Shown in pieces: positions 1-21,856 of a stretch of DNA of 64,000 bases. Position 1 is the stretch's first letter. Every line of letters starts with the position of its first letter. The translations under genes and the position numbers were made by a program. The notes below the pieces were generated by a model, which saw only the letters and a list, made by a program, of their open reading frames with translations, had not been told where the DNA came from and did not search any database. This DNA is from Cruorifilaria tuberocauda (lineage: Eukaryota; Nematoda; Chromadorea; Rhabditida; Onchocercidae). The stretch lies in NCBI GenBank assembly GCA_013365365.1, contig JABVXU010000268.1, positions 1-64,000 on the forward strand. Reading direction: 5' to 3'.

Positions 1-18
1 CTTTCCTCGCTTTTTCAG

Positions 19-1269
19 CGACACAGAGGAACAACAATCGAAAATCGATGATTGATCTTGGCTACGTCAACAATCCTGATCTTTCCGATATTACTTTCTT
101 GGTCAATCCCTATATTCCATAGTAAAACGAGCCAAATATTTATGACAAAATGAATTAAAATTAAAATCTCTTCAATTTTGGTTAATAAATGAAATTTCGA
201 ACTATACAGACTTCAGAAGAGCATTTTTTCAGGTGGGAAATAAAATATTCTACGGTTATCGTATTGTTTTGACGAATACATCCAGTATCTTCGGAGAACT
301 TACATGATAACAGCAATCAATACGTCTCGATAATACCTCCTATGAAACCTTTCGTGTTTGTTTTGTTTGATGAGAAAGAAATGCAACATCTAGCACTATT
401 ATATAAAATTATGGCTGATTTAATAAAGTACTCGAAGTAAAAATTTTTCATCAATATCGTTTCTATATTAACTATCTGCAAGATATTCTGTGAAGTTGGA
501 GCAATAATTCTAAAGGAATTACGTTGCAGCTTGTTATGATGTATCTTTACTCTGGTGGCTAACTTAAGGTGATGGATAAATGCTCATTGTCGCGATAAAT
601 AGAACTTGTTCAAGCTACTCTTCGTTTCGGTCTCAATACCTTGAAATCTGAGATGATCAGAAGTATCAAAATGCTGATACACAGTACTACAATTAGAGAG
701 ATATTTTCGTTCTATGGTTTGTTTAATAATTTTTACTCTCTGCTTTGGATATTACTCTCAAATTTTTTTGATTTTCGAATGCTATCACTGACAGATAACA
801 CAATTTAAGATAAACAATCATGGATTAAGAAAGTGTTTAATATCTTTCAAATAACTGTTCTAGGATAATTGCGTTACAGGCAAATGACCACAGAAGTTTT
901 AGTGATTCTGCAATCTTAATAATCTATTATTAACAATTCATTACATTTATTTTCAAGTTTACATATGAATGAAATTTATAAGATTTTATAGCGTATGTCG
1001 ATGTATGGCAGAAATAATAAATCAGATTTTCGTGTGTCGCAAAGACATTATTTAATTGAAATTATGATGATTTTTAGAGATATGATCTTGATGAACTGAA
1101 AAACGAATGTTGTACATTTATATTCAAATATATGTTATCATTCCTCGAAGACGAGCGAATCCGAATCCTTCTGCAACATCATGACGATCACCCAGATTAT
1201 TGTACAGAACTCCTCAATGTATTCTTGGAAAGCTACCACGATCACAGTCTCAAGGCTTTCAAGTGTTGA
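19..1269 (+). pseudogene. Decayed BTB/POZ-domain gene (ABTB2/BTBD11-like)
   Basis: Four blocks resemble the BTB domain of ankyrin-BTB proteins. Block 1 (19-101, after TTTTTCAG) contains YVNNPDLSDITFL and ends at a GTCAAT donor. Block 2 (from 233, after TTTTTTCAG) continues with VGNKIFYGYRIVLTNTSS but meets TGA at 305-307. The similarity then resumes one frame over (HDNSNQYVSI). Block 3 (about 515-670) reads LQLVMMYLYSGG, then has TAA at 560-562 and again at 596-598 within otherwise alignable sequence, before LVQATLRFGLNTLKSEM. Block 4 (1078-1269, after GATTTTTAG) is open for 63 codons to TGA and matches the helical region after the BTB fold. The lesions lie in conserved domain positions and no splice choice I tried avoids them all, so I call a pseudogene. 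Sequencing error is the alternative. The 5' part (ankyrin repeats in the family) would lie left of the window. Confidence 0.6.
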
Positions 1270-2397
1270 GAATGTTTTTTAAATAGACTGCTTTAATTGC
1301 TATCGATATAAAAGAAGAATTCTATTTTTTTAATTTTCGCTGGAAATACTATCACAAAGCTGCCAATTGTGTATTGTGTAAAACATGTCTGACTTGAATA
1401 CTCGGTTGTCTTGAAGTTAAATCAAATTCTAACCAAATTTAAACTCCTCTGCAATTAATTTGGAGATGTACATACAGTTGTCGAAATATTTTGTAAGTTT
1501 CAGTATTTGTAATTGGTTGATTGACTGAGACTGCACTGAAAATGTGGCCAATATTCCGAATTCTCAGAAGAAGATATCAGCATGAATGGATTTTGCTCGA
1601 TTTCCATTTCTTATTCCCGTCCATCTATAAGTTATGAATCGTTTCCAAATTTCATCTAAAATTCGTTATACTAATACGGTTTCTCGTCATAACATAAGAT
1701 GCATTTGTATATCCAACTAACAATTTTCCAATGAATCTTAAAATATCCTATTTATGCTAATCTTTCCCAAATTATCCAATGGCCAATAGATTACTGCTGA
1801 AATTCCGTGTTTAAAAATTACAATAAAAATATGCTGCTTTTTTATTACCAGTTAACGCAGATTAATTAAAATGTGATATTTAGCTATTTTACCTATTTTA
1901 AGCCTTAAATATTGTGCTTACATTAATGTTCATTGGAAATTTTGTGTTTCACTATAATGATAGATATAAGATAGTATGAGAAAGAGAAACATTTAAAGAG
2001 ATGAAATCTATATGAGTCACGTTCATTTAGTTATTGGGGAATGTCTTTTTAAAAAATTTTGCGATGAAATTCAAATGTTTTATTCACAATTTCTTATGAA
2101 AAAAAACAGCGCTGCAAACTTATCATCTCTGATCACATTTGAGCATACATTTCTGAAAGAGTTCGTACCTCAGAATTGCGTATCTAAAAATCACAACGAA
2201 GTTTAGAAAAAATATCTAAGCAGTAAATGTGATTATATTTCCCTCACTCGAAAACTATTCCGTTGAACATATCATAATCCCAACTCCCGAGCTTGAATAA
2301 ATCTTTCTTCACCTATGAATCATTTAAAATTTCCTTAAAATTCTTCTCTCCAACTGCTAAAATTCGTCTTGTAATAAATATGAAAAAGAATTAAAAC
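1270..2397. other. Intergenic, no gene seen
   Basis: AT-rich sequence between the BTB remnant and the 3' end of the ethanolamine kinase gene, which run towards each other. The one open frame of note (2012-2206, +) has no splice context or family resemblance. Confidence 0.6.
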
Positions 2398-5000
2398 TCA
2401 CTCTAAGTAGTCAAAATCAATGGTTGAGATTTGAGATTGTACCAAAGCCCAAAGAGCCCAAAAGAAGTGAGCAGCCTGAAACATTTGGTAAAATTGTTAA
2501 ATCCACAGAAATCTCGCTTATTTTCATTTATGGGAAAAAATTTATATAATAATATAAATTCATAATTCACCGCTTCAAAAACATCGTTTCCATCTAGGAG
2601 ATTGTCAATTTCATCTTTTGTGGGTTCCCTTTCCAAATAACATGTTAAGTATTTTGTTATCCATTCACGTTTATATTTCTTATCAGGGCATCGAGAATAA
2701 TTGAAATCCTCTACACCTTTAAACAGGAAACTTTTTAATCCGTTGTCTTTGCTCAACAGATTAATTAAATATAAGCAAATAACAGAGTTGCTGGCATTCC
2801 ATGACGGGAACCCTAATTACATGCATTGCACACAATATTTTTTTTTCTTTTTTTTTCAAAAATATTCTGATCAAACATTTTTGAATATGGAAAGAATAAT
2901 GGAATTCTTCTGGAGTGTAACAGTCCAGCTAGAATAGTTTCAGATACTTTGGAAACGCACTCATGTGTTTCCGCCATCAGCTAATTGAATCTCGGCTTGC
3001 CTTTTTTCACCATTTGATCTGATCCCAAGCATTTTACGAAAGTAGGATCATAAACTGACCAGCATATTCGCAAAAGTGATTAGCTATGTCGAAATCTTGA
3101 TAGTTGTAATCAGCATACTCATAATCAATAAAACTTATTGAGTCTGAAGTGGAAAAAAAATTTTTCAAAATTCTTGAAGATTACAATATTTATAGATCAT
3201 GAGCAAAAAAAATTTATTTCTCAAAAAAATAAACGAAGTTTATTAGAAGAAAGCTTAAGATGAAAATATCGAACTACAGTTGTCTTTTGATTTCATCCAG
3301 TTTCAAAGAAATAAATCATCTAGAAAAACTTATTACTGGAACAAAACCTTATTCCTGCTTATCGCTCATAGCTTGAAAGGAAATTTATAAAGTTGATCAT
3401 AGCACATTATAGTTTTGTTTTAAATTTAATTACGAAAATTAGAAAACTGAACCTGTTCTGTCATCATGGATAATGTTATGGATTAGGAGATCATTGTGGC
3501 AGAAAACAACTTTCGCTTGTCGTCGTTGAATAATGTCTTTCAGACGCTGCAAGTCGTGTAAGAAGAAAATCTCGCCTTGTTTGAAGAATTCATCGTATCT
3601 GTTCTGTTGCTGTTTATTCTAAGAAAATACAGAAATATGTACAATTGCTTAGTTTTTATAGCTAATTTTAATTGATAAAATGGTAAAGTTACTGTATTAT
3701 AACCTCATAATGATCAGAGAAATTTGCCAAAAATTGTTTTATTTTGATAAATAATATTGGCTTTGTTACATCACCGGTGTCTGGTCTTAATTTGTGCAAT
3801 GCTGAAAGTGCTTTGCAAGTATTCCTGAAAGTATTACTATTATATGAAATAGATATTTTTAATTTTAGGGACAGAAAGCTTAACATCGGAAGGCAAAATA
3901 GTCACTTGAGCTCGAGAAATACCTAACAATGTTTAGTTCCGCTCAGCATAATTGCAGTTTAATGAAAGCATCAATTTAAAATTTGATTTTTCTCTATATA
4001 ATTTCCAATCGAGCAGTGCTCGAGAAAGTATTATAAAATTTTAGTACAGTTCTGCAATAAAATAGCTTATTTTTTTCACTCTTCAATAATAGCTCTTCAA
4101 ACAAAAACGGATGAAAATGAATGCAAGACTGTTAATTTCAATATGAGTAAATGATTTGTTAACATCTATTATTTTATTACTGTTGCTAATGAAAAAATAA
4201 AACGTCACGTGAAAAACATACGTAACAATAGTCTCGTCACGTAAGTTGTCAACAGTTAGCGTATTTCCAGGAAGAAAATCACTAACAACCCCTCCAGAAA
4301 ACCTTGCATATAATTGAGCAGCACATCCATGTGACGCCAAATATAGCCAATTGTTGAATTCTTTATTTCTATAATTAAACTTTTAATGGATAAGATTTTA
4401 CTTAAGGTCTACATCTGGATCATCTATTCCCATAATAGGAGGCATAAATATGTTAAAAGCCATCATAAAACATCTTTTTATAACTTGATTATCGAAAAAC
4501 TTTGAACATGTAGAAAGAAGACGGTTAAATAATCTGAATAAAGATCAGTAGACAGTATTAATTTGACATCTAGCAGTGAATGGTCATCTGATCTGATCGT
4601 AATGCCACTAATTCTTCCAATATTCGACATACTTAAGTTGTAGGTTTGAGTTTCAATACCTGTCGATGATTTTATCCGTATTATTTCCATAAATTCGGAA
4701 CAATAGTCGCTCTTTGTGTGCGGTATCATTTGCTGGAGTGTATGTTGCACACAGGATTTTATTCGTTATTCCAACTGTGAAAGTCTGAATTTATGCTTGT
4801 ATTTATTATATTCCTAAAAGTTTCCAAAAGCTTTAGAAATTCAAGACTTGCAAGCAAATACTAACTTCAAATGTAATCAATTCGCGTTCCCATGTTGGCT
4901 TGATTTCCTTCAATAAAAGCAATGCTCCTTCCTTGGTGGCCTCATCATCAGTCAATGATAGTTTTATATTCACCGTTAAAATTTCATTTACAGGGGGCAT
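2398..5000 (-). CDS. Ethanolamine kinase
   Basis: This cytosolic kinase phosphorylates ethanolamine, the first step of the CDP-ethanolamine (Kennedy) route to phosphatidylethanolamine. Eight - strand exons: 4866-5000, 4660-4784, 4222-4368, 3704-3824, 3453-3618, 3060-3143, 2571-2716, 2398-2475. They sum to 1002 nt (333 aa), all with GT-AG borders and matching phases. Residues 1-45 are the N-terminal arm (KEGALLLLKEIKPTWERE). Near residue 50 is VGITNKILC, and near 97 is SHGCAAQLYARF, which is closer to ethanolamine than to choline kinases. The Brenner-type motif HNDLLIHN starts at residue 217 (catalytic Asp219). The metal-binding motif ISFIDYEYADYNYQDFDIAN contains Asp238. The C terminus AAHFFWALWALVQSQIS is the usual family ending. 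The start ATG lies 4 nt after a TTATAG acceptor. The stop overlaps a donor-like GTGAGT, so a short extra C-terminal exon is possible. Length is at the low end for the family. C. elegans ckc-1 is the likely counterpart. Confidence 0.93.
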
Positions 5001-5012
5001 TATGCTATAATT
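5001..5012 (-). promoter_or_regulatory. Probable 5' splice acceptor (trans-splicing candidate) of ethanolamine kinase
   Basis: On the - strand AATTATAG is followed by CATA and then the start ATG. An acceptor this close upstream of an initiator ATG is typical of SL1 trans-splicing in nematodes. Whether the leader is spliced in cis or trans cannot be told from the sequence. Confidence 0.4.
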
Positions 5013-7319
5013 ATTGTCAATTGGGAAGCAAGTGTCGAAATAACATTAATAAGCTTTGAACGGTGTAAATGGTCTTAAGCTTCACTGCAGTAATGATTTG
5101 GTGAGTCAGTAATCGAATTTGGATGAGAAGTGAAAATTTTTTCATTCGGATAAAAATGAAGATTTTGGAACAAAGCATTAGTAGCTTTTCAAGGATATGT
5201 TGACTAATTGCATGGGTATGTTGTTGCTTTCTTAACTAAAATAATCGCATTGCTAATAAGAAATCTTTTATCCAAAAACATTCAGTTATCCGCATCTCAA
5301 AAAAATTTCTTTCACTTTATATAAAGCGGCAAAATATGACCCTACTGGCTATTTAAATATTTTCTGAATTTCTTGTTATCAAGATGAAATGGACGGTTCT
5401 ACTTAAAATTTGCTCAGTGAACAGTGCCTGATAATTTCATTCAAAGTTTACATAGATAATGCATCTTTCGTCTAGTCCTTTCAATACTTCGTTGTATTTT
5501 CATCCTCCTGCCAAAAAGACCTTTTTCATTATCAGACTACAATATATTGAAATCATAAATTCAGATGAGATTTAACATTTATAATCGATATATCTTTCTA
5601 ACACAGTTATCAAGAATGGTATATTATAAAAGTCTATAATAAGGTCGATCCTTTTTCAATCACAGAAATGTTCACTATGGGAATAAGCACTCAGTCATCG
5701 CTGAATAACGGATTGCAAAACTAAATATGTAATTGAACCTACTTCGACAATATTTTCGAATTGCATTATCAGATCTACTATCAGAAGTCTGATGAATAAA
5801 TTGGGTAAGACAGATTGTTAGTTTCCAAAAAACTGTCAAAATCTGGGATATTGTTGTACACGTCGTTATGACAACTAAATCAAATAATTGAAGTTCATGA
5901 AATCTACAAATTAAAAAAGTGATTGTTGCGATTAAATTGAAGAGTGAGATAAAGTTTATTGAAATAGGATTGAAGTTGTAAATATATTGAAGTTGTAAAG
6001 CAAGTTCAGCAGTTAAATCCCTTCTGTTGCCATATTTGATAATATTTCTATAACAATGTCAAAAATCAGCATTTATATTAGTTTGTCAAAGATGAGAATT
6101 CAGAGAAGAAAACGATAAGCTGAGAAAGATAGAAGCATTAGGAATGGAATAATTTGTGCCTAATGATAATGTTGATGGATTACTTATGTGTCAATTAACA
6201 GCGGTTGGAATGGCTTATCTCAAGGCTGTAAGTTGTATCCAGAAGGTAGAGGGTAAGGAAGAATGGTACTAGAGATAGGCTTATTCTGAATATAGATGAA
6301 GTTCAAGATAATGAATGCAGTATTGCATGTTCAAAGCTTTTCATCATCATCATTATCATCCAATCTCAAAAGCTTAGCGCAAATAGTAGCAGTCAAAATG
6401 ACATAGTAATTGTCATCACCATGCCGGACGAAGAAATACGGCAAAGATGAGAGAATAACGGAATGGCTGCGTATTTTTCCTGAAGAAAGTCGGATCGCAA
6501 AGCAATCTCGTCATGCTGTGCACATTCGTATTGAATGCTCTCTCCAAAGATGTCGCAATATAACATGTCATACAATCGACAAAAGCCTAGTGAGAACGAA
6601 TAATAAGCAGTGAGTAATAGGCTCTAGGCTTATGACAAAAAGATGCAGAGATGGATAGATGGAATTGTCGCCTATTTCTGGCTTCTAGGACACGGATACA
6701 CACATACATACATACACACACACAGAGACAGACAGAGAGACACGCACATGGATATTCACGACGAAGGGAAAAGCCTCTCTGTTTCACGCAGTCCGTTCTA
6801 TCTGATGTCCCTCAGTGACTCCCATCTCTTCGAATGAAGTCATTGTTGCCGGAGCGATAGATCCAAAGCAGCGCCCCAACATGCAATCATCCATTGGACG
6901 CATACAGCATTGCACTCCGAACAATCCTTCCATGACCCCCTTTCCCCGTTTTCATCTCGTATCCTTAGCTTTTCCTCTTTCTTACTTCCTAGAATTCACT
7001 GGTCCAGAATACAGTATCTTAAAGCCTGTATTTTAACGCATTCTTTCAGTATCATCACCCTTATCGCATAAAATTAGATGAACAATGTGCTGATTATTCA
7101 ACTTCTCATTTTCATTTATCATTTTAATCTTCACGCACTGCTATCCAACGCTTTTAAACATTTTTCGTTATCTTTGCTCTGGGTTTTGTAGCAAATTTAT
7201 GCTCTTCGATGTAATAAAGTATTTTCAAATTAAATCATTCTGGCTAAAAAGGATTGTCTTCTTTTTGTGCATTAAATGATTCATTTTTCTCGCAAAAAAT
7301 GTTATTATACATTCTTTAG
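5013..7319. other. Intergenic, divergent promoter region, no gene seen
   Basis: This lies upstream of the - strand ethanolamine kinase gene, so its promoter should be near the right side of 5 kb. I see no convincing coding exon. The short open frames around 6.4-7.0 kb are overlapping shadows in a less AT-rich patch that contains a CA/GA microsatellite. Confidence 0.5.
6698..6745. repeat. Mixed CA/CATA/GACA microsatellite
   Basis: A run of ACACATACATACATACACAC grading into CAGAGACAGACAGAGAGACA. Simple-sequence DNA that creates spurious open frames on both strands. Confidence 0.85.
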
Positions 7320-7854
7320 CAAAATTCAAGGAAAGCTTGAATCGATGGATGGAAGAAGAAAGAGACTGCCAACGTGCCCGATCTCTTGACGTATTGCCAT
7401 TGGGTGCACGTTTCGCATTCCATGTTTGACGCTATCAAAGAGGTGCAATTCATTGTAAAATATGGCATATAATTATTAACTGTGATAAAAGCATCAAATT
7501 CATTTAAACAACGAATTTTAAATTATTTAGTAGTTATTTTCTTCTAAAATATTATTTTTCTTTTCCAGGTGATTGGTGAAATAAATCTGAAATTAAGTGC
7601 TGTTAATGATGAACTTAATGCAAGGATGAATTATAACGCTGAAAACAGTAAGCCTTTTCATTTGCAAGCAGTTTAACTAATATTGCATGTGCAAGTGAAT
7701 GTAAGAAGTTATTTATCCATTAGTCATCGATGATCTTAAGATTATAGAATCTGTTGCAGGATAATCAGAATATTTTCATTTCGTAAGTACGGTACTTCGA
7801 AGTCATTAACAATGATATTTGCCATTTATTTTTTTAGGCATTATGGAAATATAG
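7320..7854 (+). pseudogene. Unrecognised gene fragment, three exon-like blocks with an apparent frameshift
   Basis: I do not recognise this protein. Block 1 follows ATTCTTTAG (ends 7319) and reads KFKESLNRWMEEERDCQRAR, then SLDVLPLGARFAF, before TGA. One frame over, the same block continues MFDAIKE and ends at a GAG|GTGCAA donor. Block 2 (7569-7647, after TTTTCCAG) continues in phase with VIGEINLKLSAVNDELNARM and ends at A|GTAAGC. Block 3 (7838-7854, after a strong TTTTTTTAG) supplies SIMEI and a TAG stop in the right phase. Good splice sites and phase continuity in blocks 2 and 3 argue for a real gene 3' end. The one-base frame change in block 1 suggests a broken copy or a sequence error. 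The middle could form a short amphipathic or coiled-coil helix. No upstream exons were found. Confidence 0.35.
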
Positions 7855-10800
7855 AAGTGGCTAGGTACTATTAGCGCTCATAAATTTGAACATCAGAGAT
7901 TCAATTGAGCTTCAAGCATTGCTCTAAGGAATGATTCTTCTTATAAGACACCCCAAACAGACTAACTCGATACTTCGTAGATTGAGATCTGGTTCAATTT
8001 TCCACTTCCAAACTAACTAGTATAATAATTAGGAAAGAGAGGAGAGTGGATAAATGGACAGCTGCTAATAATTTCCTTATTTAAAATTCATTTATTTGGA
8101 AAAAATGTGTTTACGTGCGAATCATTATATTACTTGGATTATTTCATGATATTCCACAAATAAGAACAATTAAAATTATGCTTTCTTCCTTTCCACTTTG
8201 TTTCTTTCTCTCCCTCTCTCTCTGCTTTCTAATCGTCAAAAGTAAACAAACTTCTTGACAACAAAAACTTTTGAATACTTCAATATGTCGAAGTTCGTTA
8301 GAAGAATATGTTTTTTTTTGTATATAAATACATATTGATCGCTTATAATTATTTATTTTTCTATAGCTTCTTCTGCACCGCCGTTTCTCACAAATTTAGG
8401 AAGGAATGAAATAAAGTAATTGGGGTGATTGGAACTGTCCAATTCATTTATGTCTCTCATGTCACACTTGAAATAATAAGGAAAGAAATAAAATTTTGGA
8501 CATAACTTTTGGAAGAAAAAGTTTTTCCGGGGAATAAAATGGAAGAATTCTATCAGTTCTGCAATATGTTACAGAAAGAGCTCTCATTCTCATTAATTTT
8601 AAAATTCTAAAACTAATTCATGAAGCTATTTAAATATCTTCATTTAGTTCATTTAGCCGAACAAATTAGTTATTTCAGAAAACCTGTCGAACTAGATCAT
8701 ATTTCTGTTACTCACTGAAATAGTCTTATAATCTTATTTCTTTCGAAAGAAAATCAAAGAAATGAAAATTAATTGAAATCATATTCTAATGTTTGTTAGA
8801 TAAGGAAATAATCAGTACAGAGTTTTCATATTTTTTTAATATAAAATTTGCTTGTTTTTTGTTTGCTTTTAAATTCGGAATACTGAAAACAAGCATGGTA
8901 AAAAATTTCTATTGATAATTGCAAATCGCAGGAATATTTTAGATTTTCACCAGTTTTAACCATCGAACTATTTTCAATCCTCATAATTTGTAGCAAGCTT
9001 TATAAAACTAACATTTTATTTGTTTGCACGTTTTTAGATTAAAATTACCGACTTTTTTGCAGAATGATTTACTCGAAATTGATTAAAATTATTAAAAATC
9101 TTCACTAAAATGAGAGGAAATCACAACGTACTATAATATAAAATGAAGATTAAAATACTAATCAGGCTGTCCAGACCGTCATTTTCCTTTAGATCTCATG
9201 GTTGAAATAGTAAGAAAAATATAATCTAAAAAATTAAGGGAAGAAGTGTAAGTTACTATCTTGTCGAAAGGACAGCTCGAATTAACTTAATAAGTTGACG
9301 TGAAATTAAGAAAGTTTGCATTAGCACGAGGATCAAATTCATTAATATTCAAAACATTTTCAGGAAGGGAAAGTTATTTCATTGAAGGAAAAAATGATTT
9401 AAAAATACACCGTTAAAGTGAAGAAATTATCACTTTTTGGATGAAAAAGTACAGCAGCAATAACAAACATTCTTGAATTCTTTACTAAGGCTAAGATTTA
9501 AAGTATACTCGCAGTTGTCAGTATATCGGTAACAAAATAGCCTTTTTTTTTCAACTATCATATCATCGGTCCACTATTTTTCATTATCATCTGATGATGC
9601 TACTAAAAATAAAGTGAAATTCCCAACCTTATTGGAGAAACTGAAGACTTTAAATTTTGAATGACGACCTCACTCAGTAGGGAGTACAACATTTTTCCAT
9701 TAATTGCTTTGGAGGAGTTAGGAATGTTTTATCTATCCGTCTGGTTTCTACAGCAAAGCTAACCACTGTTTTATTCCGCTAAATTTTTCACGGAATATAA
9801 TTTTACTCGTTAATAATCTTAAAATGATGGATCCTCAGCTGATGATTTTTTTTTGATAAAGCTTTTCCATTCTATGCATCTATGAACAACTGTCCACTCT
9901 CCATCTCCGGGATATTCCAACAGAAGGACTCGAAAACAGCGAAGTCCGTCGTATACATTTTCCTCAGCAGTTTTGCACATTTCCGATCTACACGTTTTAT
10001 AGCCATTCATCTATCATAAACTTCTAGTAATTTCGCACATCCCTAAGTTGATTTGAAGTTGAAATTATGGAATAATGATTGATTTTTGAAGTAGATGAAA
10101 GAAGAGAAGGGGAATTCTATCTCTGCTTTCCGAAAAATTGAAAAATTGTACGTTTTTCTGCTCATTGTTGCTTATTGAAAGATGGAAAAAGATTTAATAT
10201 AGTGAAAGCAAAATTTATTTAAATAGCTTGATTTTAAAGGTGAACTTTTAATAGTAGTGAACAAGTGATTTTCGACATAAGATTTAAAGTTTTAAATGTT
10301 TAAGCAAAAGATTAGTTTAATGGAATTACTGATTTCAAACTATTAAAGTACATGATAAAAGAAGGTTATTGCTTATTCGTTAGAATAAAAGCAAAAATTT
10401 ACAAAATAATCGGAATTATTTTTACAGTATTGATAAGTACTGTAAAATTCTATCTATTTTCTTGCTAAATTGCACAGTATTTAAAGAAATTTAATCATGA
10501 GTTGTAAACTTTTTGTAAAGGAAATGGCATCCATGCTCCCATGAGATCATAAAAATATCTATGAGAATGGAGAAATTTCGTGGATTATAAAAATGGTTTT
10601 ATAAAATAATGGGTACCAATTATTTGAAGAATTTTTTGGATTTATGATTCCCTCGATTTTACTTGAAATCTAAAATTTGTGGAAAAAAAAAGTTTGGCAT
10701 ATCAAAAGTTAAAAGACGGTTGAAAGTTTAGGTAGATTAAAATTTAGGCACTGGTGTTTTTGTCAAGAGATATGAAATTACTGATCACAGTCATCTCCAT

Positions 10801-11615
10801 TGCTACTTTTGTAAGTACATGAAAGAATAATGGTGTTGTATAAAATACCATGTTAGATTGAAGAAATTTTAGCTTTAGCTATTTAAGAGATTAAATATGT
10901 TTTTTAAAAAATTTCAGGATATAAGTTGTTAGGAAAATTTTTCAAGTAAAATTTAAATATTTAAATCCTTCAAAAAGAAATTATATATTGCAATGGTGAA
11001 TGGGATAATTCAATAGATGATAGATTAGTATTAAAACAATACTTTTAATATCTTATTTATTTAGATTCAAATTATAATTAAATAAATAGCTATTACTTTT
11101 ACCGGGATATCGTTTATATTATTCACTAATTATAATAAATTTTTACGATCCATTTTGGAATAATCATTAGCATTTTTCGTTCTCAATCAAATGTTTATTC
11201 CGTAACATTCTTTTAGATTTTGTGGAATTTTTCTAAAACACTAAAAAGAATATACCTATAACTTGGAGATATATTCGACATATTATGCTTTTGTGCAATC
11301 AGTGCATGAGGAGGTAGATGATGACAGATTAGCATGAAATGAAAGAATCTTTTCACCCTCATTGATTTCCCATTACTGTCTGGACTAATTTATAATTTTT
11401 ATACGATAATTTGTTTTAATTTTTTGCACTATCCAATCATGAATAGCATATGGGTAATAAAAGGATGGTATAGCATTTAGTTGCGATATTTTTGACTATA
11501 CATTGCTTTTTATTTCCTAGTAAGTTTTTCATGTACCGAATTGTTCTCGTAAAATTTTTTGAGTCCCTTGTTCAATTTATATTTCCAATACTCCTTAATG
11601 TTTAACGATATTTGA
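7855..11615. other. Intergenic, largely featureless
   Basis: AT-rich sequence upstream of the SAD-1 gene, apart from the weak - strand candidate listed separately. At 10771-10809 (+) an ATG is followed by a hydrophobic MKLLITVISIATF and a GTAAGT donor, like a signal-peptide exon, but I found no in-phase partner exon. Confidence 0.45.
9819..10010 (-). CDS. Possible exon of a cysteine-containing protein, unrecognised
   Basis: An open - strand frame of 63 codons in a patch richer in G+C than its surroundings. It starts right after a TATGATAG acceptor-like string. The translation holds four cysteines (CRSEMC near residue 7, LRCFRV near 24, VHRCI near 43) and ends at TAA. The composition looks more protein-like than most open frames here. 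However, I found no partner exon, donor or family match, so it may be a single exon, a remnant or chance. Confidence 0.22.
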   Translation of the reverse strand: MNGYKTCRSEMCKTAEENVYDGLRCFRVLLLEYPGDGEWTVVHRCIEWKSFIKKKSSAEDPSF

Positions 11616-11627
11616 TTGATTACAGAT
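11616..11627 (+). promoter_or_regulatory. 5' splice acceptor next to the SAD-1 start codon
   Basis: TGATTACAG ends at 11625, leaving only AT before ATG. The acceptor may receive the SL1 spliced leader or an upstream 5'UTR exon. No in-frame upstream coding exon fits. Confidence 0.45.
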
Positions 11628-21715
<10,088 letters not shown>

Positions 21716-21850
21716 TATGCATATGTTATTTGATTTTCTGTGCTCATTTCGTGATGCAACTACATGTTTACTACATTGCAAACTCTTCCTGATTTTGTCT
21801 AATCACAAAAGTGGTCAATTTTCACTCTGAAGTGTAGATCCGCTTTGGCA

Positions 21851-21856
21851 AATAAA
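21851..21856 (+). terminator. AATAAA polyadenylation signal candidate of sad-1
   Basis: The first AATAAA after the stop codon, 136 nt downstream. A plausible 3' end signal, but AATAAA is common by chance in sequence this AT-rich. Confidence 0.4.

Noticed and set aside
3487..3500. GAGATCATTGTGGC, similar to the bantam miRNA
   Set aside because: It is the complement of the conserved kinase coding motif HNDLL; chance.
4400..4492. - strand stretch reading RCFMMAFNIFMPPIMGIDDP with a GT donor, first taken as an ethanolamine kinase exon
   Set aside because: The true exon 4660-4784 joins 4222-4368 in phase 2 and gives the family sequence directly. This stretch is intronic.
10771..10809. Signal-peptide-like MKLLITVISIATF with a GTAAGT donor
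   Set aside because: Every nearby acceptor leads to an immediate stop, so no gene can be built.
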